Assembly (NCBI GenBank): GCA_015680685.1 | Contig: MNCI01033474.1 | Location: forward strand, 926,009 to 990,008 | DNA length: 64,000 nucleotides | Direction of reading: 5' to 3' | Origin: Gnetum montanum | Taxonomy: Eukaryota; Streptophyta; Gnetopsida; Gnetales; Gnetaceae | Shown: piece after piece, positions 22,660-33,140 of the stretch | How the letters are laid out: each line of letters starts with the position of its first letter | Numbering within the stretch: position 1 is the stretch's first letter | The notes under the pieces: generated by a model | What the model was told of the DNA's origin: nothing | Seen by the model: only the letters and a program-made list of their open reading frames with translations | The model's database searches: none | Program-made: the position numbers and the translations under genes

Positions 22660-23918
22660 TCTAGTAACTACCTTAAAATAAATAACATTTTCTTAGGCTC
22701 CCCCATTAATCAAAACATGAATCCATTCCCCACTAAGCAAACAACTAGCTCTAATCTAAAATAAAAATTTCCTATCAAGATTATCTCATCTATTCACATT
22801 CCCCATGAATGCACAAGAATTTAATTTAGAAACATCCTTAATTTTTGGAGCGTTATGATTACCTCTTTGAAGAGCTTGGCTTGATGTCTCCTCCACCTCC
22901 ATGGTTTTCACATCTTTTTCCTTGGCTACCCTCTTTTCTTTAGATTGGAATTTGAAATCCTTATTAGATCTAGATCCCTTCTCCTTACCCTTAGAAGTTT
23001 GTTTGCTCCTGTTTCTGAATCCACCTACTTTCTTTTCAGCTTTGAGTGCCAAATCATAAGCCTCATCAAGGGTTTATGGCTCTTAAAAGGACAACTCTTG
23101 CTAATACATCATTTTAAGAGCTCCTAAAAAGATTGAAGCTTGCTCATAATCCTTCCATTTTACCATATCTTGATGGAATAGATTACAAAATTTAATATAA
23201 AATCCTTTAACATCCTTGTCACCTTTTATTAGGAATTCTAACTTCATAATGGTATATTGTCTCTAAAGAGACTATTCAAATTTTCTTTTCAACCTATATT
23301 TCATTAGATTCCAATCTTTGATAGGTTGACTATTTCATCTTTCATAACCATGGGACTACCTTTTTGACCAAGTAGAAGCCATACCTTCTAATCTAATTTA
23401 GCAATGGGTACCTTCAAGTTATTTGGTACTTTTTCTAATTGAAAATTCTTCTCAGGTACCTTCATCCAACTTGCAAAAGCATTGGTGCGATCTACACCAT
23501 TAAAAGTCTTCAACTCTACATATGGAAGTCTTGAAGCATTTCTAAATAATCTAGCAAGCCCTACCCCATCTTCATTATCAAGCTTCCTTGAATAAGTATT
23601 AAGCACAACTAGAGCCCTTAGAGTTATTATTTGAGAAATAGGATTCCCTCCCATTGGAAGCCTTGGCTGATGGTTTCCTACACTCCTATAGCTAGATTGA
23701 CCTTCCTCTTCATCTACTCCTTCTCCACTTGGCTATGAAACGTCTTCATTTGAACATATATGCTTTTCACCTCCATGTGTCAAAATATGGCTAAGACCAA
23801 CTTGTCTATCCACCTTTGTGCTAATGTCATCCAATCAAGCCACCATCATCTAGAAGGTTGACTTCATGCTCTTCATGTCATGATTTAGAGCTTGCACCTA
23901 TTTCTTTTTGGGTGCCAT
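22660..23918 (-). pseudogene. gypsy1 gag and protease
   Basis: The likely start is MAPKKK at 23918, about 30 bases from the primer site. An N-terminal Gln/Asp-rich region with several stops leads to a capsid block RLPYVELKTFNGVDRTNAFASWM (23388-23654), the PxxFDGxD--WL-W signature of gypsy gag. The C-terminal part (22786-23052) is Lys/Ser-rich and basic, with an ALKAEKKVGG start typical of the nucleocapsid linker. A retropepsin motif follows near 22700-22740 as VLINGGA*ENVIYF, with the catalytic Asp of DGGA replaced by Asn and a stop beside it. This is a broken gag-protease. Confidence 0.8.
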
Positions 23919-23950
23919 TTGAAATTGACAAAATCCAAGCAACAATAAAA

Positions 23951-23966
23951 CTAGGCTCCAATACCA
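23951..23966 (-). other. gypsy1 primer-binding site
   Basis: The reverse complement TGGTATTGGAGCCTAG resembles the initiator tRNA-Met site TGGTATCAGAGCC. It lies four bases inside the LTR edge at 23971. Confidence 0.8.
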
Positions 23967-23970
23967 ATAA

Positions 23971-24577
23971 TGCTAGAGTAGGCTCACTCCATAAGTAAAT
24001 CACCTTCAACATACTAAATCTAGATATTATGAAAAGACAAATTAATTTTTTGGAAAAATAAGATAACTACCTATCTTCAATTAGATTACTCAAAGTTTAC
24101 AAAAGGGTTCACACAACCCACAAGCATCCCAAAACCTATCATACTAAAATGATATTGTAGGGCATGGGGCTCTACAATCACACAATGGTTATTCTCAATG
24201 CAAGACACAACCATAAGAAATCTTTCCCACAACTTAGGACTAAGATCTCAACTCACAAGTGAGATACAAGAAAATAGAACACATAGATCAACACATCACA
24301 AGTTGATCTTGGAGTTGTAGTTATCTATTACACTCACCCAATGTGCTCACCCAATCTCTCTTGCCTAGTTTTCCTTGCATACAAACTATTCTCCCTTTCT
24401 CATGGGTGAAGGCATACATAATTGTAAAGATCCAAAACCATAGGAAGCTTTCTATTTGCCTCCCCAGATGTTTTCCAAATGGATCTGGAGTCTTTTGGAT
24501 GTTTTTCAACTGAAACATCATGTCAAAGCTTTTCTTCTTTGCTGACATAGACATCTCTTATTTCATGTAGACATCTT
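23971..24577 (-). repeat. truncated 5' LTR of gypsy1
   Basis: Aligns with the first about 600 bp (plus coordinates) of 18333-19376, for example AAGACAAATTAATTT and GTCTTTTGGATGTTT. Similarity stops near CATGTAGACATC at about 24577. The outer about 440 bp, which on this strand is the U3/promoter side, is absent. Confidence 0.85.
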
Positions 24578-24589
24578 CTTGTAATCTTT

Positions 24590-25380
24590 TTTAGATATAA
24601 TATGGTCCAAATATGATATTTTTTATTAAAGAACTCACATTTACTCAGTTTTTCTTTTAATTAGTTTTTCATAATGATTTCCATATTAATTTCTAGATGT
24701 TCAACATATTCTTCCTTTATCTTGAAATAAATGAGTATATCATCCATAAATAAAATAATAAATTTGTCAAGGTATTCTCAAAGGATATTATTCATTAAAT
24801 TTATAAATGTTGTTGGTGCATTAGTTAGTCCAAATGGCATTACAAAAAATTTGTAAAGTCTTTACCTTGTTCCAAATGAAGTTTTTCTCAATATCTTTAT
24901 CTTTAATTCTTATTTGTTGATAACCATATTTTAAATCAGTCTTTAAAAATTAATGTTCTCTTATAAGTTGATCAAATAGATCATCTATCATATGCAAGGG
25001 ATAGGTTATTTTAATTGTTAATTTATTTAACATCCTATAATTGATATACGATCTTAAGATACCATTCTTCTTCTTGAAAAATAGGAATAGTGCTCCCCAA
25101 GTTTAGATACTAGGATGTATTTTCCCTTCCTCTAGTAACTAATCCAATTGTATCTTTAATTTTCTTAGTTCCAATATGGAAAACCTATATGGAGCTTTTG
25201 AGACTAGTTATATACTTGGGAAAATGTTAATAGCATATTCCATAGTTTTCTTATATGGTAATTTTCTAGTTTCATCAAATATTAAATCCTCATAATTCTT
25301 AAGTTTTTGTGGAATATCAATGTATAAAGGGTTATGATGCTAAATCACTTCCACAACAAACATAGCAGTACCTTTCTTAA
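24590..25380 (-). pseudogene. gypsy2 reverse transcriptase
   Basis: Minus-strand reading shows the N-terminal [19 protein letters not shown] block (about 25060-25120), [28 protein letters not shown], and the catalytic box FIILFMDDILIYFKIKEE (about 24715-24770) with both Asp intact. The sequence ends at KLSKCEFFNKKYHIWT near 24600, just short of the connection domain, where the gypsy1 LTR begins. Frames are interrupted by shifts. The closest relative here is gypsy3 (5090-5804). Confidence 0.85.
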
Positions 25381-25800
25381 CTAGACTCTTAGCTTATTTA
25401 ATGATTATGGTATAAATTTGCTTTTTTGTTCGTACCTTCCTTAGAATCCTAACTCTATCTATGATAGGTACTTTCAAAACATGAGTTTCAAAATGAATGG
25501 TAATATTAAATATTTATAGAAAATACATTCCTAAAATTTCATCAACATCTTCTTGTTCAAATACAAGAAATTCACTAGTAAAAGAAATTTCTTAGAAAAA
25601 AAACTTTATTTCATGATACATAACATGCTTACTTATGGTTGTTTCATCTACAAGTTTTACTTTAACAAATTTCTTGAAAGTTAGGATTAGATTTAATGTT
25701 TTAACTAGAGTTGATGATATAACATTATCACTTACATTACTATCAATAAAAAATTTAACTTTTTGATCCTTCAAAATGAGAAGGATGAATTAAAATTTTA
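25381..25800 (-). pseudogene. gypsy2 aspartic protease
   Basis: VKFFIDSNVSDNVISSTLVKTLNL (25592-25774) corresponds to the LIDSGAS-NFIS retropepsin motif. The catalytic Asp and Ser are kept, with Asn in place of Gly. It continues into VKVKLVDETTISKH. It aligns with 6774-7070 of gypsy3. Confidence 0.8.
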
Positions 25801-25889
25801 TTAAACCTTACGTAGTTTATGCTAAAATTTTCTTCATCATGGTCATGATAGTTACTTAATCTTTTTCTTTGGCCATATTGATATTAGGT

Positions 25890-27027
25890 TTCTAATTTCT
25901 ATTTTAATTTTTCCTTTGAATTCTTGCTTGTAGTTTTAGGAAATCTCACTTAAAGTGATCTTCACTACAAGCTACACATCCAAATCAAGATCTTTCTTCC
26001 ATGATCACTTGTCAAATAATTACATTCCTTACTTGGTCTGAATCCTCATAATTCTTGGAAATTCTATAAGCTTCAACTATTATTTATGGATTATGAAAAT
26101 AGTTGGATAAATAGCCTATCAATGAATTTTGAGGCCAATTCACTTTTATCCTAATGACTTACATATCTTGAGAGATAATAGAACTCTTTTTAATAATCTT
26201 CTATAAATCATTAATGCAATATTAGTAAGTTAAACCATATTTTACACTTCTTCAAGAAGGAATTTAGCATAAATTTTTATTTAAAATCATGAAAGAAACT
26301 ATGATAGTTTATAATTAATCCTTGTGACTTAAATCCATTCCACCATTTTGCGGGAAGTCCCCTTAAATACAAAGAGATCACCTCTAAGCATTTTTGACTC
26401 AATAAATTCAACATGTAGAAGTAATTCTTCGTGATATTAAGCTAATAATTTGTTTTAACATTGGATCCTTTGGCTCCATCATAATGATTAGGTTTCACCT
26501 TTTTAGCATGAACTTGCATTAATCATTCTCTAGGTGAGGTTTACTAATTCTAATAACTTTGTCATTTTGGTTCTCATCTCTATCCTTGTTGTAAAATCTA
26601 ATCCCCTTGATGCATTTGGTGTGGGGATTGGTCTTGGTACTAATATTAGGATGAAATTTGGTATTGGTAATGATCTCAAAGTTGAAATTAATCTTGGTAA
26701 TTATCTCAGGGTAGAAATTCATCTTGTTAATGATCTCTAGGTGGATGTTGATTTTGGTTATGATCTTTAGGTAGATGTTGGTTTTGGTTATGGGATTGGA
26801 TCAAATGGTCTAACAAATATCTGATGAAGTTTGCAAAAGAATCCATCTTTCTCTAGACTTTAAGACATTTTCCTTCTAAGTTATTGGAGAATCTTCTAAT
26901 ATCTTCCAACATATCTTACATATGCTTCCTAAATCCTTAATTTGATTGAAGAAACTACTCTTGAATGCCTATGATCTCATTAATTTTTCACTCTATAGTA
27001 TCCATTTGATCATTAACATGAGACTCC
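25890..27027 (-). pseudogene. gypsy2 gag
   Basis: The likely start is MESHVNDQMDTIE at about 27027, a coiled-coil-type gag head. It is followed by a decapeptide repeat (26620-26800), a capsid block KEFYYLSRYVSH-DKSELASKFIDRL (about 26120-26210), and a zinc knuckle FGCVACSEDHFK-DF (about 25925-25985) in which the fourth metal ligand Cys has become Phe. Gag would package element RNA. Multiple stops. No 5' LTR or primer site could be located with confidence to its right. Confidence 0.72.
26620..26800 (-). repeat. 30-bp minisatellite inside gypsy2 gag
   Basis: About six tandem 30-bp units (such as ATCTTGGTAATTATCTCAGG plus 10 bases). On the coding strand each unit gives ten residues of the type NF-xx-EIITKI. 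Because the period is a multiple of three, copy change keeps the gag frame. Confidence 0.75.
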
Positions 27028-28790
27028 ATGGTTCTCCAATGCACTCTCTAGGTTCTAGAAATTAATAGGCTAAGAAGACAAGGCAAGGTGATTACTCATT
27101 ATCCTCACTATTTTATTTTATGGATTCCAAACATGGTTAATTGGTTTCTTGAAGTGGTTATAACTACTTTAAAAATGAAAATTTCAAATCTAATTACTCA
27201 ATTCATGTCTCAAATAAATTTAGAAGATTGAATTTAGCCAAAAAAAAACTTGATTTTAGAATCTAAATAAAGTTCTTTTAGCTAACTACTCTAAATTAGA
27301 TTTCTCATATCTTAGAATGGCTTTGAAAACAACTTCAAAACTAAATTTTAGAATTTCATAGGTTGAATTTGATGATTCTAGTATGTTTAGAAGGTGAAAA
27401 TTCATTATAAATGACTCCTTTTTCATTGAAAATAGACTTTAGAATCAAAATTTATGATCATTTTAAGTTGCCAAAAATTTCACATTTTTAGGCTTTCCAA
27501 GAGGTCACCTATGCCAATACTACTCTAGAACCAGTGTGCTTAATTACAAAATTTTTATCCATGTTGCTACCAGATTGTCAATTTGACTAGTTAGTGAAGC
27601 TTCTTCATATTTCCATATTTAAATTCTCCTATCAGAGCATCAATTTTGAATTTTTCTATATACAAAAAATTTCATAATTTTCCTATGATATGATGAACTT
27701 TTAAAATATTTTCATCAATTAACAAGCTTTTCTATAATTTTGTAATCAAATGATAAACTTTCCCTAGTTGCAAAAATTATTGGGGGAGATTAGGATGTAT
27801 GGTGCTTGTAGAGCTCAAGAGGTTGGAGTGCACCATGCTCCTAGTGTTCACAGACACTACGGACATCAAAATTCTTAGTGGATTTCTTTTGAAAAGTACA
27901 TAGGTGATAGCAATGAAGATGGCTAATAATTTGGTATGATGGTAGTGAGACTGATGATGGGAATGGTAGTGAGAAAGGTGGTTGTGGTAGTCAAGAGAGG
28001 TAGCTTTTCTAATGTGCAATGACAAGAAAATATAGTGAGAAAAAGGACATGACAGCCATTGTAGATCTACATGATGACCTAGGATGGTAGGCTAGCATCT
28101 TAGCCTAGCCAATTATGATGCAATTCTGTCTTGCGGCCTTGCCATGTAGTAGTGCGATAAGCTAGTGATGTAGCAAGTTACCATGCTATCCAGTGTGACT
28201 AGAGTTATGACTAAGATCTAAAATTAGTTTTTTAAAAATATTATATATAAAAATAAAATTAAAATATAGTAACCAAGAAAATCAACTTTGGTGGCTAGAG
28301 GAGCAAAGTTAAAAATTAGGTTTGATAGTTAACAAGCTATGTATTTGATTTCAAGCCTTAAAATTTTGGACTTAAAAAAAAATTTAAATTTTTAACTTTC
28401 ATTTAATTTTAATTAATTAATGAATATTTACCAAGAAATTATATATCTTGAATACTATGCATTTGATTAGGGTGAAATTATTAATGTTGGAATCATCTTG
28501 GAGAGCACTCTTTGTTGGAGTTAAGATATCTTCACTTTATTAAATCTAAAAATCTAAAAATCAAGAAAAAATTTATGAGTTAACTTAGAATTAATTAATT
28601 AATAATTTTTAACTACACTTTCTTTCTTTGTGAACTATCCTTTTGACTTCCTAACTCCCAAGATTACTTTCCAATAATTCATCCTTTCGACTCTCAACCA
28701 CTACAAAGAATCATACATTTTCCCTATAAACTCAAATAAAATATAGGCTCTTCAACAAATAATAATTGAAATTGCATTGTATTAGGAGAG
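27028..28790. other. unassigned region right of gypsy2 gag
   Basis: Probably the gypsy2 leader, and perhaps its 5' LTR, then unknown DNA. I find no match here to the 3' LTR at 15700-16205. 27777-28025 on the minus strand is open but His/Ser/Leu-rich low complexity. No gene supported. Confidence 0.4.
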
Positions 28791-28822
28791 TTGCAATGAT
28801 TATTTCAAAGAAGGATGACAAC

Positions 28823-30414
28823 ATGGCTCCTTCCAAAGCATCTAATCAAGCCTCTTCAATTGCTACAAGTTTATTTACATTAAAAAATGTTATAGAAGCT
28901 ACCAATCTTATACATAGTTTACTTGATGTTAAATGATTTGAGTATTTAAAAATTTCTCAGTTATCTAATCTACTAGTTTTTTCTATTTTTAAAACCTTTT
29001 CATGCAAGAATCTAGTAAACATAGTGTGTTACTTAGACAATTCGAAGACTAGTACTAGCTTTAAGATATTTTTTGAAAGTGTTGAACTTACACTTGTAGT
29101 CATATGAACCATTTTAGGTTTAGATCCTAGGAAAGATCCTTTTATGTATGGTTTAAACTCCCCTAAGTTCAAAGATTTTTGCAAAAAAATAAATTACTAT
29201 GTAAATTCTTCTTTGGTTTCATAAAATAGTTTTATGGAACTATCCTTTAACAATAAAAGAAATTTATAGTTGTGCTTGTTTATAGAGGATAATGATTTAT
29301 GGAATTTCCACTATTCTTGAGTTTCTACTTTTTCTTATTTTCTTACTTCATGGTGGCCAGAATGGTAGGGTGTTTGATTGGACACACTCTTATTTAACAA
29401 AGCTATTTCTTTCCATGGAACATGTATCCAAAATCAAAATAACTACTAGAAAACTATATTTTCTTTTTCATGAACCTAATTTGAATCTTTAATATAGTGA
29501 ACAATGGTTTTTTCCATTATGACCTTGGTTTGTATCCCAAATTCCTTAAGGAAGAGAGAGTTGTAAGAGCCTGAGTTGAAGGTTTAAGAAAGGAAAAGAG
29601 GTAATTACAAAAGCTTGCAATTCTAAAGTAGTAGATAAGGTATAGAATATTTTTAACTTGGTTTTCATATTTATTAATTCTTTATTTTTATTTTGTTTTT
29701 ATGTGCTAGTAAACTCTAGGATTAAAACCAATTCTTACGGTGATGTTAAAGAGAGAAGTCCACAAAGAGAAGAAATGAAACCAAGCTCTAAGGTTTATTT
29801 CTACTAGAGTTTTGTTGTCCTTTTTCTAAAATTTCATTATTTTCTTCTCATATTTTTCAGTTAACTAGAATTTATATACCAATGAGTAAGGTTCAAGTGA
29901 CATAAAGAAAGGAAAAGAACAAGAGGTAAATTCTAATTATTTATTAAGTTTTCATGTACTTCTCTTTTGATGTACTTCTAACATTATGTCTCTTTGTTAA
30001 GTTTTCTTAAATTGAAATTTCTTTATCCATGAACTATAAAAACAAGAATATAACTTCCCTCATAAATATTGATTTGAATAAATTAGAACTTCTCCATTGA
30101 AGTCTTCTAATATGGCATTTCCATGAATCACTCTTATAAAAAGTTTGCCTCTTGTTGGTAATTAACAAATTATGATAGTAATTCCTACCTCTAGATCTAT
30201 TCATATCACTGCATGTCCCTCAATTTTAATCAGATGTTCTTCTTACTCTTTGGGATAGATTGTAATTGTTGTAGAAGGGGAGATTCTTTTAATTCATAGT
30301 TTTAATGAGCAAATTACCAAAAATAACCCTGAGTTTGTTCAAGAAGGATTATATCTTCTAAAAAAATTTAGGTCTTATGATTTCAAAAGTAATTATGAGT
30401 TTTTGTAATCTAGT
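28823..30414 (+). pseudogene. degraded multi-exon gene-like locus, 5' part
   Basis: Begins MAPSKASNQASS and reads SLFTLKNVIEATNLIHSLLDVK, then LSNLLVFSIFKTF and SFKIFFESVELTLVVI-TILGLDPRKDPFMYGLN, with scattered stops. The pattern resembles ORF2 at 9579-10479, suggesting a shared plant-transposon-protein-like family. Downstream, plausible GT-AG introns with T-rich 3' ends can be drawn: 29601-29709, 29793-29860, 29926-30086 and 30158-30274, between short purine-rich exons. The exon from 30275 reads GEILLIHSFNEQITKNNPEFVQEGLYLLKKF. It is interrupted at 30414 by element A and resumes at 37302. Not identified. It could be a transposon gene or a decayed host gene. Confidence 0.45.
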
Positions 30415-31194
30415 TGATGAGTGGCGAGGTACCCCTACACTCAACCATACGAAATGAGCATAGCACGTGCGATCTGGTCGAACTCCACAGACTAAATGCC
30501 TAAGCGCCCCATGGAACACTTGGGGTTAATCATTCATTGTCTTCCCAGACTTACTTGTTGTTGTCACGGTGTATGGTTAAGTAAGTCCGAGGTATATGAT
30601 TTTTTTGGTCTTTTATGATTTTATGTCTTCTACGCTAAGAGCATAGGGTTGAGAAACTAACTAACTCTAACTAATGTCCTAAGTACAAATTAACTAGCGT
30701 CAGCATCCGTTCCCACTTACCGTACACACCCTGAACTATGCAACTGTGGCTACCAAACACTAATCGTTACTGGGATCACCACACGTAACGCATGTGCTCG
30801 AAGTGGTCATACTGAGGCACCTAACTAGCCTAAGCGTGATGAGTAGCCAATTCCTTGACTAGCCGTACACATCCGTAGATGCTTGTAATCAAGTTGTACT
30901 CATCCCGTGTTCTAGGAGACAAGGGTGAGATAATCTAATCGCGATGAGTAGTCGATTCCTTGGTTAGCCGTACACATTCGTCAATGCTCAAATAAAGAAC
31001 TGTTCACTTAGGGGACTCCTACTGCAGGCACATGGAAAATATTCTATCTCTGGGGTGATCAATCCACCAGAGCTTCACTACTTCTAGCCTAGGATGGGAA
31101 ATGAGGGAAGTGCCGCCTCTTATTTATAGATTTGGCGACGGACCGCAATATCACATACACAATATCGTGGTGCATGCGATATCGCATCTCATCA
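30415..31194 (-). repeat. element A 3' LTR
   Basis: 780 bp, plus-strand start TGATGAGTGGCG and end ATCGCATCTCATCA. Compared with the B, D and solo LTRs it lacks internal blocks of about 100-250 bp, for example the GACTACCACTGGGATTACC segment, so A is a short-LTR variant. Confidence 0.95.
31121..31194 (-). promoter_or_regulatory. element A 3' LTR U3 promoter: TATA box and palindrome array
   Basis: TATAAATA (31121-31128, minus strand) lies only 66 bp from the LTR start. The 66 bp contain three GATATC/AATATC-centred 10-mers, including a perfect GCGATATCGC. Equivalent TATA boxes: 37225-37232, 39171-39178, 45777-45784, 63787-63794 on the minus strand; 4270-4277 and 5892-5899 on the plus strand. 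Promoter function is inferred from position. Confidence 0.7.
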
Positions 31195-33140
31195 TACCCC
31201 CATGATTGAATGAAAACTCGTCCTCTAGTTCCTTACAATAATATTAGGTAGGTATGGAATTATTGAGGGAAATGGAACTAATGGGATGACATGTGAACAG
31301 ATCATTATTACAAGACTTGACAAAACTGGTGTTCATGACAACAGGGGTGAACACCTTATTACAATGACATCAGGACTTTGTTGGCAGCTGAGAAAGAGAG
31401 AGAGAAAGAAGTGTTGTTGCTGCCAACGCCAAAATTGCACCTTCGTTGTCCATCCATAAGCACTTCATCGATCTTGCTCCTTGCATAGCTACTTCTAGCA
31501 TGGCTCCACTCCAATTGTTTGCTCCAGATCTAATCTGTTGTTTGCATGTCCTCCATCTGCACACACAACACAATCATATATTAGCAAGGGTAATTGAATC
31601 ATCATGTAATTGATACCTTGCTTCGGTGTAAAGTCATTGGCTAGGTTGTGGTATGGCTGATATGGATCTGGGAATATGTGACTGATGACTACCAAAGGGG
31701 TAGGAGTTAGGAAGAAAATCAAAAAATTTCGGGGCAGGGAGAAAATCGAAAAAATCAAGCCTCGTCCCCCCATGACTAATCGCGAACCTCCGGTAGTGTG
31801 AGAATGGAGAAAGAAAAGGAGTAAGAAAGATAGATAAAAAGGGACAACTAGGGCATTGATGAAGTGGATGTCAAGATGGAAATGAATGAAATAAATTAAT
31901 TGCAAAATGTTAAGGGAAAGAAGTTAACTAATGCTCCAAATAGGAATGTCAGTGGGTCATCCCCAAAGCAGGTTCATGCCCTTAATGCCCTGACAAACCC
32001 ACATTCAAAGAGTCCATAGGCCCTAGGAATGTCATTTGGAATAAGAGTTAAAGTCTTAACCACAAGAATTTACCAAAAAGAAAACAATGCATCGACCAAA
32101 ATATATACACCAATGATACAACCGACAATGAGGTGAACAATGGAGAGAAGGATGGAGAGAAGAGAATGGAATGGAATCCCGAGAACAAGGTGGTGTACAG
32201 CCCCTTGTGTGTTTGATGATTAATGTGATTTGGTAAATCCCATTCTAACTTCGGCCTCAAACCAACCACATCCAATGACTTTGCATCAACGCATTCAGTT
32301 CAACCATCCACTTGGGTAACAAGAATGCACGCTCCAAGAACCACCACCATTCCGACGAAACAAAGGAGAGAATGGGAAGCGAGAAGGGCCTTAGTTAGAG
32401 GGAATACTTTTGGTTCCATAACTAGTGCTTGTAGCCCAAGTTTATTCATCTAAGGGGTATGCTTTGAATTCTCACTTGGTTAATTTTTATTTTTTTTTGT
32501 GTTTTGTGCTTGTATGCGTGAGAACCATACCATGCAAAGACTTCTTATTTTTATTGTCTCAGCTTCTGATAATTGGGTAACATCAGAATTGCAGAAAACT
32601 CAAGAAGAAACATTCAAGCACCCAAGAGAATGACCAACATAAAAGCATCAAGTTCCTTTTAAGTCACACCCTTTTCAATCCATGAGTCCTTCCTTAGTTT
32701 GAGAAATCCCTAGTCACCAATTCATTTAAGTTCTTATTAAGAAGGGGACTGTACATTTCCAAGCCGAGAGAAACCATAGAAATTGGTGGATGGATGGATG
32801 AAGTGGTCTCATTGCCTGCCATATCAGAAGAAACATACCTTAGTATCAACATTGTGACTTAAATGTAAAAATCAAACATTAGCAATCAATATGAAAACAG
32901 TTCATACCATCATGAAGAATGCCTATTATGGGAAAAACTTACAGGGTGGATCACACACACACACAAAATTGAAAAAGTATAATGATGATGTAAAACAAAA
33001 AGTAGAAAAGTTAAAGAAATTTGTAAAACAAAAAGTAGAAAACTTAAAGAAATTTGCAAAAAAAAAAATATGTAAAACAAAAATGTTGTAAAACAAAAAC
33101 TTAAAAGAACTGAGGGCCCCATATGATTAGCATAGATGGC
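31195..33140 (-). other. element A non-coding 3' internal region
   Basis: Begins with the terminal polypurine tract (reverse complement CATGGGGGTA at 31195-31204). It includes a (CA)n run at 32952-32965 and a T-rich minisatellite (33000-33100, read on the minus strand). A 136-codon open stretch at 31495-31905 is not conserved in B. No gene supported; this is where some relatives keep an env-like ORF. Confidence 0.7.

Larger units (their letters stand above)
18333..24577 (-). mobile_element. gypsy1, chromovirus (CRM/Reina-like), nested in gypsy2
   Basis: A full gene order on the minus strand: truncated 5' LTR (23971-24577), primer site, gag, protease, RT, RNase H, integrase, polypurine tract, 3' LTR (18333-19376). 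The LTR ends TGCTAG...CTAGCA form a 6-bp inverted repeat. gypsy2 RT lies on one side and gypsy2 RNase H on the other, so it is nested inside gypsy2. No TSD is found because the right junction has lost the outer 5' LTR and about 150 bp of gypsy2. Confidence 0.87.

Noticed and set aside
18300-24600. CTTACAAG (left) and CTTGTAA (right) as a target duplication of gypsy1
   Set aside because: They are inverted rather than direct repeats, and the right junction is a deletion.
27777-28025. 82-codon His/Ser-rich minus-strand frame as a gene
   Set aside because: Low-complexity composition from GTGGTAGT-type repeats, no homologous frame elsewhere, no start or splice context.
31495-31905. 136-codon open stretch in the 3' region of element A as an env-like gene
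   Set aside because: The collinear region of element B is not open, the sequence is an AT-rich hydrophobic run, and no signal or fusion-type pattern is conserved.
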